Below, piece after piece: positions 9,059-17,917 of a stretch of DNA of 64,000 bases. The notes below the pieces were generated by a model. That model searched no databases and had not been told where the DNA came from. It saw only the letters and a list, made by a program, of their open reading frames with translations. Each line of letters starts with the position of its first letter. Within the stretch, counting starts at the first letter, position 1. The position numbers and the translations under genes are program-made. This DNA comes from Fibrobacter sp. (GTDB taxonomy: Bacteria > Fibrobacterota > Fibrobacteria > Fibrobacterales > Fibrobacteraceae), in assembly GCA_024398835.1 (NCBI GenBank), contig JAKSIK010000011.1, positions 23,092-87,091 on the forward strand, given 5' to 3'.

Positions 9059-9358
9059 TTACTTGGCAGCAAACTTCTTGGATGCAGCCTTGACCTTGGG
9101 GTCATTCTGAGCGTCCTTGATCTTCTGCTTGATGCCGTCTTCAATCTGCTTCTTGAGTTTTGCAGCCAGAGCGGGGAAACGGTCTTCCAGGGAATCACTA
9201 AAGGTAGCAGGCTTCTTGGCCTGGGAGGCACCCTTAAACTTGCCGTTAAAGGGGCGCTTCTTCTTGGCCGGGGCCTTCTTTGCTCCAGACTTTTCTTGGG
9301 ATTTCGGTTCCTGAGGTTTGACTTCTTCTGTGGATTTTACTTCTTTTTCTTCTGCCAT
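9059..9358 (-). CDS. Small Lys/Ala-rich basic protein, unknown
   Basis: 99 residues and not recognised. The N-terminal half is low-complexity and charged (Lys, Glu, Pro, Ala; KKAPAKKKRPF near residues 27-37), like histone-tail-type bacterial proteins. The C-terminal half (SLEDRFPALAAKLKKQIEDG) could form an amphipathic helix. Nucleic-acid binding is a guess from composition only. A clear AAGAGGT ribosome site, a TATCTTTG promoter element about 45 nt upstream and its own terminator support a real single-gene unit. Confidence 0.7.
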   Translation of the reverse strand: MAEEKEVKSTEEVKPQEPKSQEKSGAKKAPAKKKRPFNGKFKGASQAKKPATFSDSLEDRFPALAAKLKKQIEDGIKQKIKDAQNDPKVKAASKKFAAK

Positions 9359-9475
9359 AATAGACCTCTTGGAAAATGTGAATAGGAAATAGACGGCGCA
9401 AAGATAGTAAATTGCACCGCATCAAACGGATTTATCACGAAAATTTAAGCAAAAACAGGGCTTCTCAGGCCGCGA

Positions 9476-10327
9476 TTAACCCAGTTCGATGTTATCGATG
9501 AGCCGCGTCTTGCCAAAGAATGCCGCCACCAGGATGACAGCCTTCTCGTCCGCCTTCAGCATACCCATGCATTTCTGCAGGCGCTTCTGGTCCGCCACCT
9601 CGATGTACTGGACCTGACCGTGGCATGCGAGAATGGCCTTGAGGACAATGTCCCGAAGGCGTGCCACACCGCGTTCGCCGGCATCGTAAGCGGCCTTCGC
9701 CTGAGCGAGACCTTTGGAAATTCCGAGGGCGCGCTCCTTCTCTTCCGGGGTAAGGTATTCGTTCCGGCTGGAGAGGGCAATGCCCGAAGCCTCGCGCACG
9801 ATAGGCACGCGGTGGATTTCGATATCGAAGTTCAAGTCCTTCACCATGCGCTCGATGAGGAACACCTGCTGGTAATCCTTCTCGCCAAAGTAGGCCTTGT
9901 TCGCCTTGGTAATGAGGAAGAGCTTTGCCACCACCGTGAGCACACCGCGGAAATGGCCCGAACGGTAGGCGCCGCAGTAAAGGCATTCCAGAGATTCGTC
10001 GCGAACCAGCGTAAGAGGGTCTCCTTCCGGATACATCTCCTGGACGCTTGGCGCAAAAACAAAGTCCGCGCCAATGGACTCGGCCAACTTTGCATCGGCC
10101 TCCAAACGCTTGGGATACTTGTCCAAATCCTCGTTCTTGCCGAACTGGATGGGGTTCAAAAATACGCTGACAACCGTTACATCACATTCTTTCACCGAAG
10201 TCTTGATGAGGGAGCCGTGGCCATCATGGAGAGCCCCCATGGTAGGCACAAGGCCAATCACCTTGCCCGCCTTGGCCAAGGGAGCCAAAGTAGCGCGCAT
10301 TTCTTCGATTGAATTAATGATTTTCAT
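9476..10327 (-). CDS. panC: Pantothenate synthetase
   Basis: 283 residues, the usual length. It joins pantoate and beta-alanine with ATP to make pantothenate, the vitamin precursor of coenzyme A, in the cytoplasm. Family marks: PTMGALHDGH near residues 28-37 (nucleotidyl-transferase HIGH-type motif), FLNPIQFG, YCGAYRSGHFRGVLTVVAKLF, FGEKDYQQ and ALSSRNEYL. It is the last gene of a minus-strand cluster with folK and a deoxynucleoside kinase; an AAGAAGG ribosome site lies in the 9-bp gap after the kinase. panB and panD are not in the window. Confidence 0.95.
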   Translation of the reverse strand: MKIINSIEEMRATLAPLAKAGKVIGLVPTMGALHDGHGSLIKTSVKECDVTVVSVFLNPIQFGKNEDLDKYPKRLEADAKLAESIGADFVFAPSVQEMYPEGDPLTLVRDESLECLYCGAYRSGHFRGVLTVVAKLFLITKANKAYFGEKDYQQVFLIERMVKDLNFDIEIHRVPIVREASGIALSSRNEYLTPEEKERALGISKGLAQAKAAYDAGERGVARLRDIVLKAILACHGQVQYIEVADQKRLQKCMGMLKADEKAVILVAAFFGKTRLIDNIELG

Positions 10328-10336
10328 ATAACCTTC

Positions 10337-10996
10337 TTAATTACTTTCGGGAACAAAATAAGTCGTCTGCTTGGGGCAAGCCGCAATAGCGTCTAGCACC
10401 ATCTGCAGGTGGGCTTCATTGTGGACAAAGTCAATATTGTCCGTATTGATAATCAGCACAGGGGCGCTGGCGTAATGCCAGAAGTGGTGGTCATAGCGTT
10501 CCTGCAAATCTTTGAGGTAGTTGCCTTCAATAGCCTTTTCCATGGCGCGACCGCGAGCCTTGATGCGGCTGAGGAGTGTGGGCACACTCGCCTGGAGGTA
10601 AACCACCAGGTCGGGTCTAGGAACATCCTTGTCCAAGGACTTGGCCACCTGCTCGTACATGGCATATTCGCTATCGGAGAGGTTCTGGGCCGCAAAAATT
10701 TGGTCCTTGTCGTAGGTGTAGTCGCTCACCAGAAGGTCGTGGAACAAGTCGCTCTGGAGGGCGGAGTTCTGGAGCTGCTTGTGGCGGTCCATCAAAAAGA
10801 ACAGCTGCGTCTGGAAGGCGTAGGGTTCCGGATTCTCGTAGAACTTCTCCAGGAAGGGGTTTTCCTGATAGTTTTCCTCAATGCAGAGGGCATTCCAGCG
10901 TTCGGCAATCATGCGGGCAAGGGTCGTCTTCCCTGCACCGATGACACCTTCAATCGCCAGAAAGTGAACACCCTTTTCGGCCAATGTAGTCAACAT
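10337..10996 (-). CDS. Deoxynucleoside kinase
   Basis: 219 residues. The P-loop IEGVIGAGKTTLARMI is near residues 15-30, with FQTQLFFLMDRHKQL, SDYTYDKDQIF and a lid-like RIKARGRAMEKAI. This is the deoxyadenosine/deoxyguanosine/deoxycytidine kinase family of nucleoside salvage: ATP-dependent 5'-phosphorylation of deoxynucleosides in the cytoplasm. Base specificity cannot be fixed by eye. Its ATG overlaps the folK stop (TGATG), so translation is probably coupled. A similar association of folK with this kinase occurs in several FCB-group bacteria, which I give as general knowledge only. Confidence 0.85.
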   Translation of the reverse strand: MLTTLAEKGVHFLAIEGVIGAGKTTLARMIAERWNALCIEENYQENPFLEKFYENPEPYAFQTQLFFLMDRHKQLQNSALQSDLFHDLLVSDYTYDKDQIFAAQNLSDSEYAMYEQVAKSLDKDVPRPDLVVYLQASVPTLLSRIKARGRAMEKAIEGNYLKDLQERYDHHFWHYASAPVLIINTDNIDFVHNEAHLQMVLDAIAACPKQTTYFVPESN

Positions 10997-11505
10997 CAGT
11001 TTTCCTCCCCTGTAATGGTGCGGAAGGGAATCTTGCCCTCCCGGGAAAGAAGGTCAGCGAGCAAATTCTTCACAGGAGCGCTGCAAAGGGGATCCACCCA
11101 ATCAGGAGCAATATCGTTCAAGGGAACCAGCACAAACTGGCGCTTGGGGATTTCGGCATGAGGGATGGTGGGTCGCCCCGACATCACCTTGTTGCCGTAA
11201 TACAGCAAATCCAAATCAATTTCACGGGAATTCCAATGCCCCCGGGGCTTACGGCCAAGCAGGAGTTCGGAACCCTTCAGATAGTGGAGAAGGCGCGTAG
11301 GGGTGCCCGAATACCAGAAACTCACCACCTGGTTAAAGTAGGGGCCCTGACCTTCGGGGCCTACAGGAGGCGTTTCGTAAATGGGACTTTCCATCCAACC
11401 GCCGCTGGCAATCTTCGACAGCATCTCACGACCCTCCGCCAATCGACGGGAGCGGGGAGCCAAATTGCTACCTAGGGCGATGAATACACGATCCAATGAT
11501 TCCAC
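10996..11505 (-). CDS. folK: 6-hydroxymethyl-dihydropterin pyrophosphokinase
   Basis: 169 residues. HPPK transfers pyrophosphate from ATP to hydroxymethyl-dihydropterin in folate synthesis. Diagnostic pieces are FIALGSNLAPR at the N-terminus, YETPPVG.EGQGPYFNQV, LLHYLKGSELLLGR and the catalytic signature PRGHWNSREIDLDLLYYG, followed by IPHAEIPKRQFVLVPL. I take the GTG at 11505 as start because it keeps the beta-strand before FIALGSN and lies six bases after a TATATT element. It is first in the folK-kinase-panC cluster and divergent from rho. Confidence 0.92.
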   Translation of the reverse strand: MESLDRVFIALGSNLAPRSRRLAEGREMLSKIASGGWMESPIYETPPVGPEGQGPYFNQVVSFWYSGTPTRLLHYLKGSELLLGRKPRGHWNSREIDLDLLYYGNKVMSGRPTIPHAEIPKRQFVLVPLNDIAPDWVDPLCSAPVKNLLADLLSREGKIPFRTITGEEN

Positions 11506-11704
11506 AACCTCAATATAGATATTCGGAATGTCAATTTACTGACAATTTTTCCAAATCAGCCATTTTCGTAGTGACAAAAGCCTTTTTTTTTGCTACTTTA
11601 AGGCTGTTCTGAGATAGAACTCAATTATTACAGAGCCGCCTAAATTTTTAGCCTGGCTCACTATTTTCCCCTTTATTACATAGAGCAGAAAAAAGGAACA
11701 TCTC
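11506..11704. promoter_or_regulatory. Divergent promoter region folK / rho
   Basis: On the minus strand TATATT (11512-11517) stands six bases before the folK GTG, the leaderless pattern. On the plus strand a T-rich stretch with TACTTT near 11593 is a candidate rho promoter, leaving a leader of about 100 nt. That leader contains small inverted repeats (GTTCT/AGAAC; GAGCC/GGCTC) and AAAAAAGGAAC before the rho GTG. A long structured leader would suit autoregulation of rho, but that is inference. Confidence 0.45.
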
Positions 11705-13648
11705 GTGCCTAGAACAAAGAGCAAAGCCGATAAAGGCGTTCAGTTATTATCCGATACCGTTTCTCCGGATGCAACCATCGATTACCAGAAGTTGGGCGAT
11801 TTGGCAGCACCCATCCCCGGTGATGAAGCCCCCCAGCAGAAGAGAAGAGGACGCCCGAAAAAGGCAGAAGCAAAGACTAGCAGCGAAACTAAAATGGACG
11901 AGCCGATGACGTCTGCCCCTATGGACGTGGAGCCCAAGGCAAACAAAACTAGAGCCACCGAACCGGTGAACGCTCCCGAGCAATTTACTGCCGCCGAACC
12001 CAAGAACTTTGATGCCGCTATTGTGATTGCGGAAGATGGCTACGTGGGCCAACCCTCTGCAGAAACGGTAACACCGGAAGCCCCTGCCGAAAACGTGGCA
12101 GAACCCTCTGAAGAGACTACTGTTGCCGCAGCACCTGGACACCACAACAACCAGAATGGCGACAACCGCCAGCGGAACAACGGGAACTTCAACAACCAGA
12201 ATGGCCAAAACCGTTTCAACAACAACGGTAACGGCAAATTCAACAAGTTCAACAAGTTCAAGAACCGCCACAACCGGAACCTCCCCCAGGACGACTTCAT
12301 TGACGAAAGCATCCAGCTGCCGCCGCCCGACCCAGAAAAGGTTGCCGCAGCCCGCGCCAAGTGGAAGGAACTTCGCGGTCTCCCCATGTTTGAACTCCAG
12401 CGCCAAGCTGAGGAACTGGAGATTCCCGACTTCAAGAAAATGCGCAAGCAGGCTCTGGTGTACAGCATCCTCAGTTCCATTACCGGCGAGGACTGCCCCA
12501 TCTATACCGAGGGCGTGCTGGAAATCATTCCCGAAGGCGGCCACGGCTTCCTCCGGAATCCGGACCACAACTATCTGGCTGGCCCCGACGACATCTACAT
12601 CAGCCGCAACATCATCCGCCGCTACGACTTGAAGATGGGCGACACCATTACGGGCCAGGTCCGTCAGCCGCGGGATGGCGAAAAGTACTTCGCCCTCATG
12701 CGCATCGACACCGTGAACTTTGAAGCTCCGGAAAAGACCAAGCGCCGCGTCTCCTTCGAATACCTCACTCCCATCCACCCCATCGAAAAGCTGAATCTGG
12801 AATGGAAGAAGGACGAATACAGCACCCGCATCATGAACCTCTTCACGCCCATCGGAAAGGGTCAGCGCAGTATCATTCTCGCTCCTCCCCGCACCGGTAA
12901 GACCGTTCTCCTCCAAAACGTGACGCAGGCTTTGACGGTGAACCATCCGGAAGTGAAACTCATGGTGCTCCTCATCGACGAACGTCCGGAAGAAGTGACG
13001 GAGATGCGCAAGCTGGTGGACCGTTTGAAAGACGACGCCTCTCGCGCAGGCAAGACCATTCAGGCCGAAGTGCTGGCCTCCACCTTCGACGAACCTCCTG
13101 AACGTCACATCAAGGTGGCCGACATGGTTCTAGAAAAGGCAAAGCGCCTGGTAGAACAAGGCAGCGACGTGGTCATCCTTCTGGATTCCATCACGCGTTT
13201 CGCCCGCGCCAACAACGTGGTGATTCCCCACTCCGGCAAGATTTTGAGCGGTGGTGTGGACGCCAACGCCATGCACCGCCCCAAGCGCTTCTTCGGCGCC
13301 GCCCGTAAGATTGAAAACGGAGGCTCCCTCACCATCATCGGCACCGCATTGATTGAAACCGGAAGCCGCATGGATGAAGTGATCTTTGAAGAATTCAAGG
13401 GCACGGGTAACATGGAATTGGTACTGGACCGCCGCATCGCCGAAAAGCGCATCTGGCCCGCCATCGACATTTTCAAATCCGGCACCCGCAAGGAAGAACT
13501 GCTCCTCAACGAAGAGGAACTTCGCCGCGTGTGGATTCTCCGCCGCTACCTGCAGGATATGACCACTGTGGAAATCATGGAATTCATGCGGGACAAGATG
13601 AAGTTGTTCGAATCCAACAAAGAATTTTTAACATCCATGAATGGGTAA
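11705..13648 (+). CDS. rho: Transcription termination factor Rho, extended N-terminus
   Basis: 647 residues against about 420 in E. coli. The conserved core starts near residue 215: a Rho N-terminal helical/cold-shock region ([18 protein letters not shown]), then the ATPase with Walker A PPRTGKT near 395-401, [12 protein letters not shown] and [11 protein letters not shown]. Rho is the hexameric RNA helicase that ends transcription. The first 215 residues are disordered: an AT-hook-like KRRGRPKK, an acidic Ala/Glu/Pro stretch, and an Asn/Gln-rich segment (about residues 145-195). Start is GTG with AAAAAAGGAAC upstream. A strong terminator follows directly. Confidence 0.95.
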   Translation: MPRTKSKADKGVQLLSDTVSPDATIDYQKLGDLAAPIPGDEAPQQKRRGRPKKAEAKTSSETKMDEPMTSAPMDVEPKANKTRATEPVNAPEQFTAAEPKNFDAAIVIAEDGYVGQPSAETVTPEAPAENVAEPSEETTVAAAPGHHNNQNGDNRQRNNGNFNNQNGQNRFNNNGNGKFNKFNKFKNRHNRNLPQDDFIDESIQLPPPDPEKVAAARAKWKELRGLPMFELQRQAEELEIPDFKKMRKQALVYSILSSITGEDCPIYTEGVLEIIPEGGHGFLRNPDHNYLAGPDDIYISRNIIRRYDLKMGDTITGQVRQPRDGEKYFALMRIDTVNFEAPEKTKRRVSFEYLTPIHPIEKLNLEWKKDEYSTRIMNLFTPIGKGQRSIILAPPRTGKTVLLQNVTQALTVNHPEVKLMVLLIDERPEEVTEMRKLVDRLKDDASRAGKTIQAEVLASTFDEPPERHIKVADMVLEKAKRLVEQGSDVVILLDSITRFARANNVVIPHSGKILSGGVDANAMHRPKRFFGAARKIENGGSLTIIGTALIETGSRMDEVIFEEFKGTGNMELVLDRRIAEKRIWPAIDIFKSGTRKEELLLNEEELRRVWILRRYLQDMTTVEIMEFMRDKMKLFESNKEFLTSMNG

Positions 13649-13653
13649 ATCAA

Positions 13654-13676
13654 GTCCGCCTCGTGCGGACTTTTTT
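13654..13676 (+). terminator. Rho-independent terminator after rho
   Basis: A 6-bp GC stem (GTCCGC / GCGGAC) with CTCGT loop, then six T residues, beginning six bases after the rho stop codon. The gene for Rho itself thus ends at an intrinsic terminator. Confidence 0.85.
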
Positions 13677-14598
13677 AATGTTTTTTTAAAACTTCCTCCA
13701 ATGTAAAATTCTCCCTGGTAAAGAAAAACGTCTTTTTCCCCAAATCTTTAAGTGACGCTCCAAAATGATACGCGAAGTTGTCCACAAACAAAAATCGGTC
13801 GTGAACCCCACAAACAGGCAATACAGAAAGAGGATATTCCTTATATTGCGCATTAAATTTTTGCATATCCAATTTGAAGATAGGGCTATCTGTTTTCGTA
13901 TATATAGTCACAGAAACACCCTCTTTTCGTTTAAGCATCATCGTTAAAACACTCTCATTTACATAGTTATCCACAAGAACAATTTTTTCATTTGCCTTAC
14001 GAATTAAATTGCAAACAAACACATACGCATCAAACTCTTGATTATTATAGAACAATCCTTTTGCCTTAATTTCTCCTCGATCCATTGCCTCAAAAACAGC
14101 ATCCAATTTTCGATCGTGGTCTAAAATTTTTGTTTCTTGATTCAAAACAACCTTTTCCATATTGGACAGACGTTTTACCAAGCCTCCGTTTTCTAGCAAA
14201 TAATGTCGCATTTCAACAAAAGCCTTCATTATTTCAATCGAAACTCTGACTGCAGATGAACTATGCAATACCGAAGATAGCATCGCCACTCCCTGTTCAG
14301 TAAAAACATAGGGCATTTTCTTGACGTGCAATCCACGTTGATTTCCACTATTGTTTAATGTCGCAATTTGCGATTTTAAACACTCCGGGATTTCCAGAGG
14401 TGTTAACTGGAAACAGAATTCCTCTGGGAAGCGTTCAATATTACGCTTGACCTGTTCGTTTATACGTCTTGTTTCTACCCCATAAAGTGCTGCAATGTCT
14501 CTATCAAGTAATACCTGTTTGTCCCGAATAATTTTTATCATCTTCGCAACATCTGAATTCATAAACGAAGTTGACACCTGCATATCATTTTTTGCCAT
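13675..14598 (-). CDS. ORF6N-domain protein with PLD-like C-terminus
   Basis: 307 residues. Residues about 18-110 fit the ORF6N DNA-binding domain common in phages and mobile regions (VLLDRDIAALYGVETRRINEQVKRN, RFPEEFCFQLT, YVFTEQGVAMLSSVL). The C-terminal half (about 185-305) resembles the phospholipase-D-like fold often joined to ORF6N, with IVLVDNYV, VHDRFLFVD and GASLKDLGKKTF; the catalytic HxK is degraded to HDR. An AGGAG ribosome site precedes the ATG. Base composition is more AT-rich than neighbouring housekeeping genes, which suggests transfer. Role is probably regulatory; targets unknown. Confidence 0.75.
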   Translation of the reverse strand: MAKNDMQVSTSFMNSDVAKMIKIIRDKQVLLDRDIAALYGVETRRINEQVKRNIERFPEEFCFQLTPLEIPECLKSQIATLNNSGNQRGLHVKKMPYVFTEQGVAMLSSVLHSSSAVRVSIEIMKAFVEMRHYLLENGGLVKRLSNMEKVVLNQETKILDHDRKLDAVFEAMDRGEIKAKGLFYNNQEFDAYVFVCNLIRKANEKIVLVDNYVNESVLTMMLKRKEGVSVTIYTKTDSPIFKLDMQKFNAQYKEYPLSVLPVCGVHDRFLFVDNFAYHFGASLKDLGKKTFFFTRENFTLEEVLKKH

Positions 14599-14738
14599 TT
14601 TATCTCCTACATAAAAAAAGACCGTTCTGCCAAACGCAGATACGATCTATAATACCACCCTTTATGGTGCTAGAGATAATATACAAAAAATTGCATTGTA
14701 TTCATCTAAAAGTTAGTTTTTCCTATTATTTCTTTATA

Positions 14739-15506
14739 TTATTTATTTGAAAATAAAATTCTTTCTACTTCAAAACGTAATTCACTCTTCCTTGTTTCGT
14801 AGAAATGGGGTTTCCATTTTTTTATTATATCGAATAGCACATTTTTTTGTTCATTTTCCATACGTAATCCAAAATACACCTCTCTAATTTTACCCGGAAC
14901 AGGGTGTACACCTTCACCACCACAATAAGAAAGCCGGCATTCATGTTCATATTGCCAATCAGAAGCCTTGTATCGAAGAATTGACTCTGGCATTTCTTTT
15001 TCAATCTCATCAAAATGAAACGATGATGCTGTAGGATATTCATCTTGGCATGCGTATAACACTTCATCAAGATGATATTCAGAAATACGATAAGGGTGCT
15101 TTCTGAATGTTGCAAAAGAATTTTCAATTTTACAACCTTCATGTAAAGGATTTTTAAATTCAAATCCTAAACAAAAGCCTTTAAATTTATCCGCATAATG
15201 CGCCCACATCAGCGTATTCTTCCAATGCGGCGTAAAACAAATTATTCCCATTTTTTGAACATTTGTCTTACTTTCCTCTACAGCAGCATCCCAACTAATA
15301 CCATAATTTTTTTCTAAACTCGTTGGTAACATTCTAAAATCACAATCAAAAGGGTCATTAAATTTCGTTGGGGACGAAAAATACAAGCCTCCACAAGTTA
15401 GAGGCCCTAATGAATTTGCATTATAAGAGAAAAATCGATAAAGTATTATTTTATCAGATTTTTCACCAGAACGTTTTAGCCAACCTCTTTTATAGTCGAA
15501 AACCAT
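14739..15506 (-). CDS. DUF2971-family protein
   Basis: 255 residues matching the DUF2971 family by ILYRFFSYN, GGLYFSSPTKFNDPFDC, GIICFTPHWKNTLMWAHYADKFKGFCLGFEF and a C-terminal REVYFGLRM. No biochemical function is established; the family is frequent in accessory and defence-type regions. The coding region is AT-rich (many AAT, TTT and AAA codons), like its ORF6N neighbour, supporting acquisition from elsewhere. It ends 12 bp upstream of... the FISUMP gene in the reverse sense: its start lies just left of that gene's stop on the same strand, so read-through is possible. Confidence 0.7.
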   Translation of the reverse strand: MVFDYKRGWLKRSGEKSDKIILYRFFSYNANSLGPLTCGGLYFSSPTKFNDPFDCDFRMLPTSLEKNYGISWDAAVEESKTNVQKMGIICFTPHWKNTLMWAHYADKFKGFCLGFEFKNPLHEGCKIENSFATFRKHPYRISEYHLDEVLYACQDEYPTASSFHFDEIEKEMPESILRYKASDWQYEHECRLSYCGGEGVHPVPGKIREVYFGLRMENEQKNVLFDIIKKWKPHFYETRKSELRFEVERILFSNK

Positions 15507-15518
15507 ATGTTAAAGTTT

Positions 15519-16559
15519 TTAGTCCTTTATACAACGGACAGGTCTGAGTACATCAGTATCTTCTCCACCAATCGAAGAATGGTCATCAAAGGGACGCATA
15601 TTTGCACCACAAAAACGCTCTTTATCATACCCATTACCACGTAAAGTTGCATGAGAAGAACACCAAAAACGAGCTGTTGCGTATTCATCATCTAATTTTT
15701 TGTAATATGAGCCCGACGCAATCGCAATATTACACGTTAAATCATCACGAGAATCTCTTCCATGACACAAAGTGAGTGCTCCCAAAGGAAATGCATCGAA
15801 GCCATATTGATTCAATGATGTTGAAACCAATTTTTTTGCAACGTTTTTCCAATCATTTCCCCATACGCCTTCATATTCTTCCCCAATGACTCCTCCTACG
15901 AAATCATATAGGACACTCCATTCCGTTTCACTCGGCAAATGCCATCCTGATGGGCAAACACCCCGAATACTCCCCTCTGTAGGACAAGTCCCACCATCAC
16001 CACATCCAAACGCATCCTCTGAAAATAATCCTACACTATCCATAGCCGCACTAATCAAATAAAATCTTCCATATTTTTCACAATATTCAGGACTGTTCTC
16101 TATGCAAGTGCTACTAGAGTCTAATTCGGCCGTGCGTTGTGTATAAGCGTAGTTCAAATTCTCAGCCATCCACCACTGTTCACCAATTTTTACCGTGCGA
16201 TAAATCTGACCATCTCGATTATCTGTAAGTGAACCATATTCACAATTCTTGCAAAGCGAAGCAGTCAAATCTTCCGAGCTAGAAGATTTACTTTCTGAGG
16301 AATGCTCCTGATTTTCATCGCCATCAAAATTATTTTCCACAAGTATTTTCCACTCACGATTATTACAAACATAATAAGCATTCTCATCTTCAACAAATAC
16401 GGATTGTCTATCATTGTAAGCATTACAGGACCCTAACTCATAGGCACTAGAAACCTTAAATGACTGAGATTGTTCATCGGAAGAACTAGACGAATTATCG
16501 TCTCCGCACCCCACATACAGCATGCTGGCTCCAGCCACCGCAATCATCCACTTTTTCAT
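15519..16559 (-). CDS. FISUMP-domain lipoprotein
   Basis: 346 residues from the ATG at 16559, chosen because it begins a good lipoprotein signal (MKKWMIAVAGASMLYVGC) and has AAAGGCGGG upstream; an open stretch before it encodes no signal peptide. After the lipobox come a Ser-rich linker, a region with paired Cys (CNAYNDRQSVFVEDENAYYVCNN) and then the FISUMP domain: YRTVKIGEQWWMAENLNYAY, CPSGWHLPSETEWSVLYDF, FDAFPLGAL, ARFWCSSHA and the C-terminal LRPVRCIKD. Envelope-anchored; biochemical role unknown. It lies downstream of the structured non-coding segment, which could be its leader. Confidence 0.85.
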   Translation of the reverse strand: MKKWMIAVAGASMLYVGCGDDNSSSSSDEQSQSFKVSSAYELGSCNAYNDRQSVFVEDENAYYVCNNREWKILVENNFDGDENQEHSSESKSSSSEDLTASLCKNCEYGSLTDNRDGQIYRTVKIGEQWWMAENLNYAYTQRTAELDSSSTCIENSPEYCEKYGRFYLISAAMDSVGLFSEDAFGCGDGGTCPTEGSIRGVCPSGWHLPSETEWSVLYDFVGGVIGEEYEGVWGNDWKNVAKKLVSTSLNQYGFDAFPLGALTLCHGRDSRDDLTCNIAIASGSYYKKLDDEYATARFWCSSHATLRGNGYDKERFCGANMRPFDDHSSIGGEDTDVLRPVRCIKD

Positions 16560-16985
16560 TGTTCCCGCCTTTCTGCCCAGAGCAGTTTTGTGAGCAGCAA
16601 ACTTATTCAATACGGCGAGAAACAAAAAGGTATGGTGTCGCTCGGCTTATGCATCGGAGGCTCTGGTAAACCTGCTACCTTAAGCACAACGGAATATGCC
16701 CGTCAATTAGACAAGACAAAACCGTGGGCAAACGCCCAACGACCCACACCCGATCGGTGTGAGCGTTCGTCCCATTCCCAAGGTAGCCGAGCATCAGCCC
16801 GAAGAAATTTTACCAGAATTTCCGATGCGGGAACAAGAGTACTACTCTAATTCTATATGTTATCTAAAATATAACTTCTAACAACATCATTTGAATATAA
16901 AAGCAGATTCCGCACTGAAAAAAACGAATAAAAAAGCCAAATCTTCCCTATTTTGTTAAATTCATGCAAAACAAAGGGTAACAAA
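16560..16985. other. 426-bp gene-free region holding structured RNA
   Basis: No credible protein gene. It contains the divergent upstream regions of the FISUMP gene (minus) and proC (plus). In the centre is the set of nested and crossing helices annotated separately. The right part (16830-16985) is AT-rich with several possible -10 elements in both directions, including TATATT on the minus strand near 16868. Confidence 0.6.
16640..16828. ncRNA. Candidate structured RNA with pseudoknot, family unassigned
   Basis: Four perfect complementary pairs: GCATCGGA (16651) with TCCGATGC (16821); CTGGTAAA (16663) with TTTACCAG (16809); GCTACCTT (16674) with AAGGTAGC (16780); and GCTCGGC (16640) with GCCGAGC (16786), which crosses the first two and so makes a pseudoknot. 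Inside the third helix lie GGAAT/ATTCC and two hairpins (TGGGC-AAAC-GCCCA; CACACC-CGATC-GGTGTG). Strand is uncertain. The minus strand is favoured by a possible TACTCTTG promoter element just before it and a CCTTTTTG run just after it, about 80 nt before the FISUMP ATG. I found no match to 6S, tmRNA, RNase P, SRP RNA or common riboswitch cores. Confidence 0.5.
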
Positions 16986-17792
16986 ATGGCAAACAAAATC
17001 TTTTTTGCCGGTGTAGGCAATATGGGCGGAGCCATTCTCCGCGGGCTTTTGAACGCTGGCACTGCTGCAAACAGCATCTTCTTCTTTGACCCGAACGACA
17101 AGGCTGCAGAAGCCACCGCCAAGTTGGGCGCTGTTCGCGTGAAGAGTTTTGCCGAAGGTTTGAAGAAGGCTGACGTCACTTTCCTCTGCGTAAAGCCCCA
17201 GATTTTCAAGGTGGTTGGCGCCGAATGGAAGAAGGCAGTGGCCGCCAATAAGGGCGTGAAGACTTTCATCAGCATCATGGCGGGCGTTACCCGCAAGGCT
17301 CTGACGGACGTGCTCGGCGCAAAAAATCAGGTTCTCCGCGTGATGCCGAACCTGCCGCTTACAGTGGGCAGGGGCACGGTGGCGCTTGCCACCGACGGCG
17401 TCTCTGAAGCAACCCTCGCCCTGGCGGAATCCATTTTCGGAAACATCGGCGTTACCTGCCGCGTGCTGGAATCCAACATGGACGCCGTCACCGGACTTTC
17501 CGGTAGTGCCCCCGCCTACGTCTTCGAGTTCATCGAAGCCCTCACCCGCGGCGGTGTGCGTTGCGGTCTCTCTCGGGATGTGGCGCTGAAACTCGCCCTC
17601 GGCACCATTGAAGGCAGCGTGGAACTGGCAAAGCAATCCGGCAAGAGCCCCAGTGACCTCTGCGCCATGGTCTGCTCCCCTGCAGGCACCACGATTGCTG
17701 GCGTCAAGGCTCTGGAAGATGGCGGTTTCCGTGCCTCCGTCATTAACGCCATCGAAGCCGGCACCAACCGCAGCAAAGAGTTGGGTAAATAA
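16986..17792 (+). CDS. proC: Pyrroline-5-carboxylate reductase
   Basis: 268 residues. It reduces pyrroline-5-carboxylate to proline with NAD(P)H in the cytoplasm, the last step of proline synthesis. The Rossmann motif GVGNMGGAILRGLL is at residues 9-22. LCVKPQIF, SIMAGVT, RVMPNLPLTVGRG and the C-terminal signature SGSAPAYVFEFIEAL through CSPAGTTIAGVKALEDGGFRA are typical. The start is the ATG at 16986 with AAAGGGT upstream. The stop codon is part of a perfect 13-bp hairpin. Confidence 0.95.
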   Translation: MANKIFFAGVGNMGGAILRGLLNAGTAANSIFFFDPNDKAAEATAKLGAVRVKSFAEGLKKADVTFLCVKPQIFKVVGAEWKKAVAANKGVKTFISIMAGVTRKALTDVLGAKNQVLRVMPNLPLTVGRGTVALATDGVSEATLALAESIFGNIGVTCRVLESNMDAVTGLSGSAPAYVFEFIEALTRGGVRCGLSRDVALKLALGTIEGSVELAKQSGKSPSDLCAMVCSPAGTTIAGVKALEDGGFRASVINAIEAGTNRSKELGK

Positions 17793-17813
17793 TTTGCAGG
17801 GCAAATTATTTAC
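17785..17813 (+). terminator. Hairpin over proC stop codon (possible terminator)
   Basis: A perfect 13-bp stem (GTAAATAATTTGC / its complement) with an AGG loop includes the proC stop codon. There is no T run after it, so a terminator role is uncertain; it may instead protect the 3' end of the transcript. Confidence 0.4.
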
Positions 17814-17846
17814 AATGCAGAATGATGAATGCAGAATGCAGAATTA
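17814..17846 (-). repeat. Dispersed TGCATTC-type intergenic repeat
   Basis: Read on the minus strand this holds three TGCATTC-type units and is closely related to copies near 59212-59237 and to the array at 63722-64000. It is followed by AATT-rich short repeats up to the next gene. Confidence 0.6.
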
Positions 17847-17917
17847 CATCTGGCAGAGCGTCTCGTCAGCAACCTAATTCTTAATTGTGAATTTTGAATT
17901 GTAAATTATAAATTGTC

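Noticed and set aside
16640..16828. HDV-like self-cleaving ribozyme or 6S RNA
   Set aside because: The helix order on the plus strand resembles HDV topology, but the inner helix is far too long and branched, and the usual catalytic-core spacing is missing. A 6S RNA would be a rod with a symmetric bubble and no pseudoknot.
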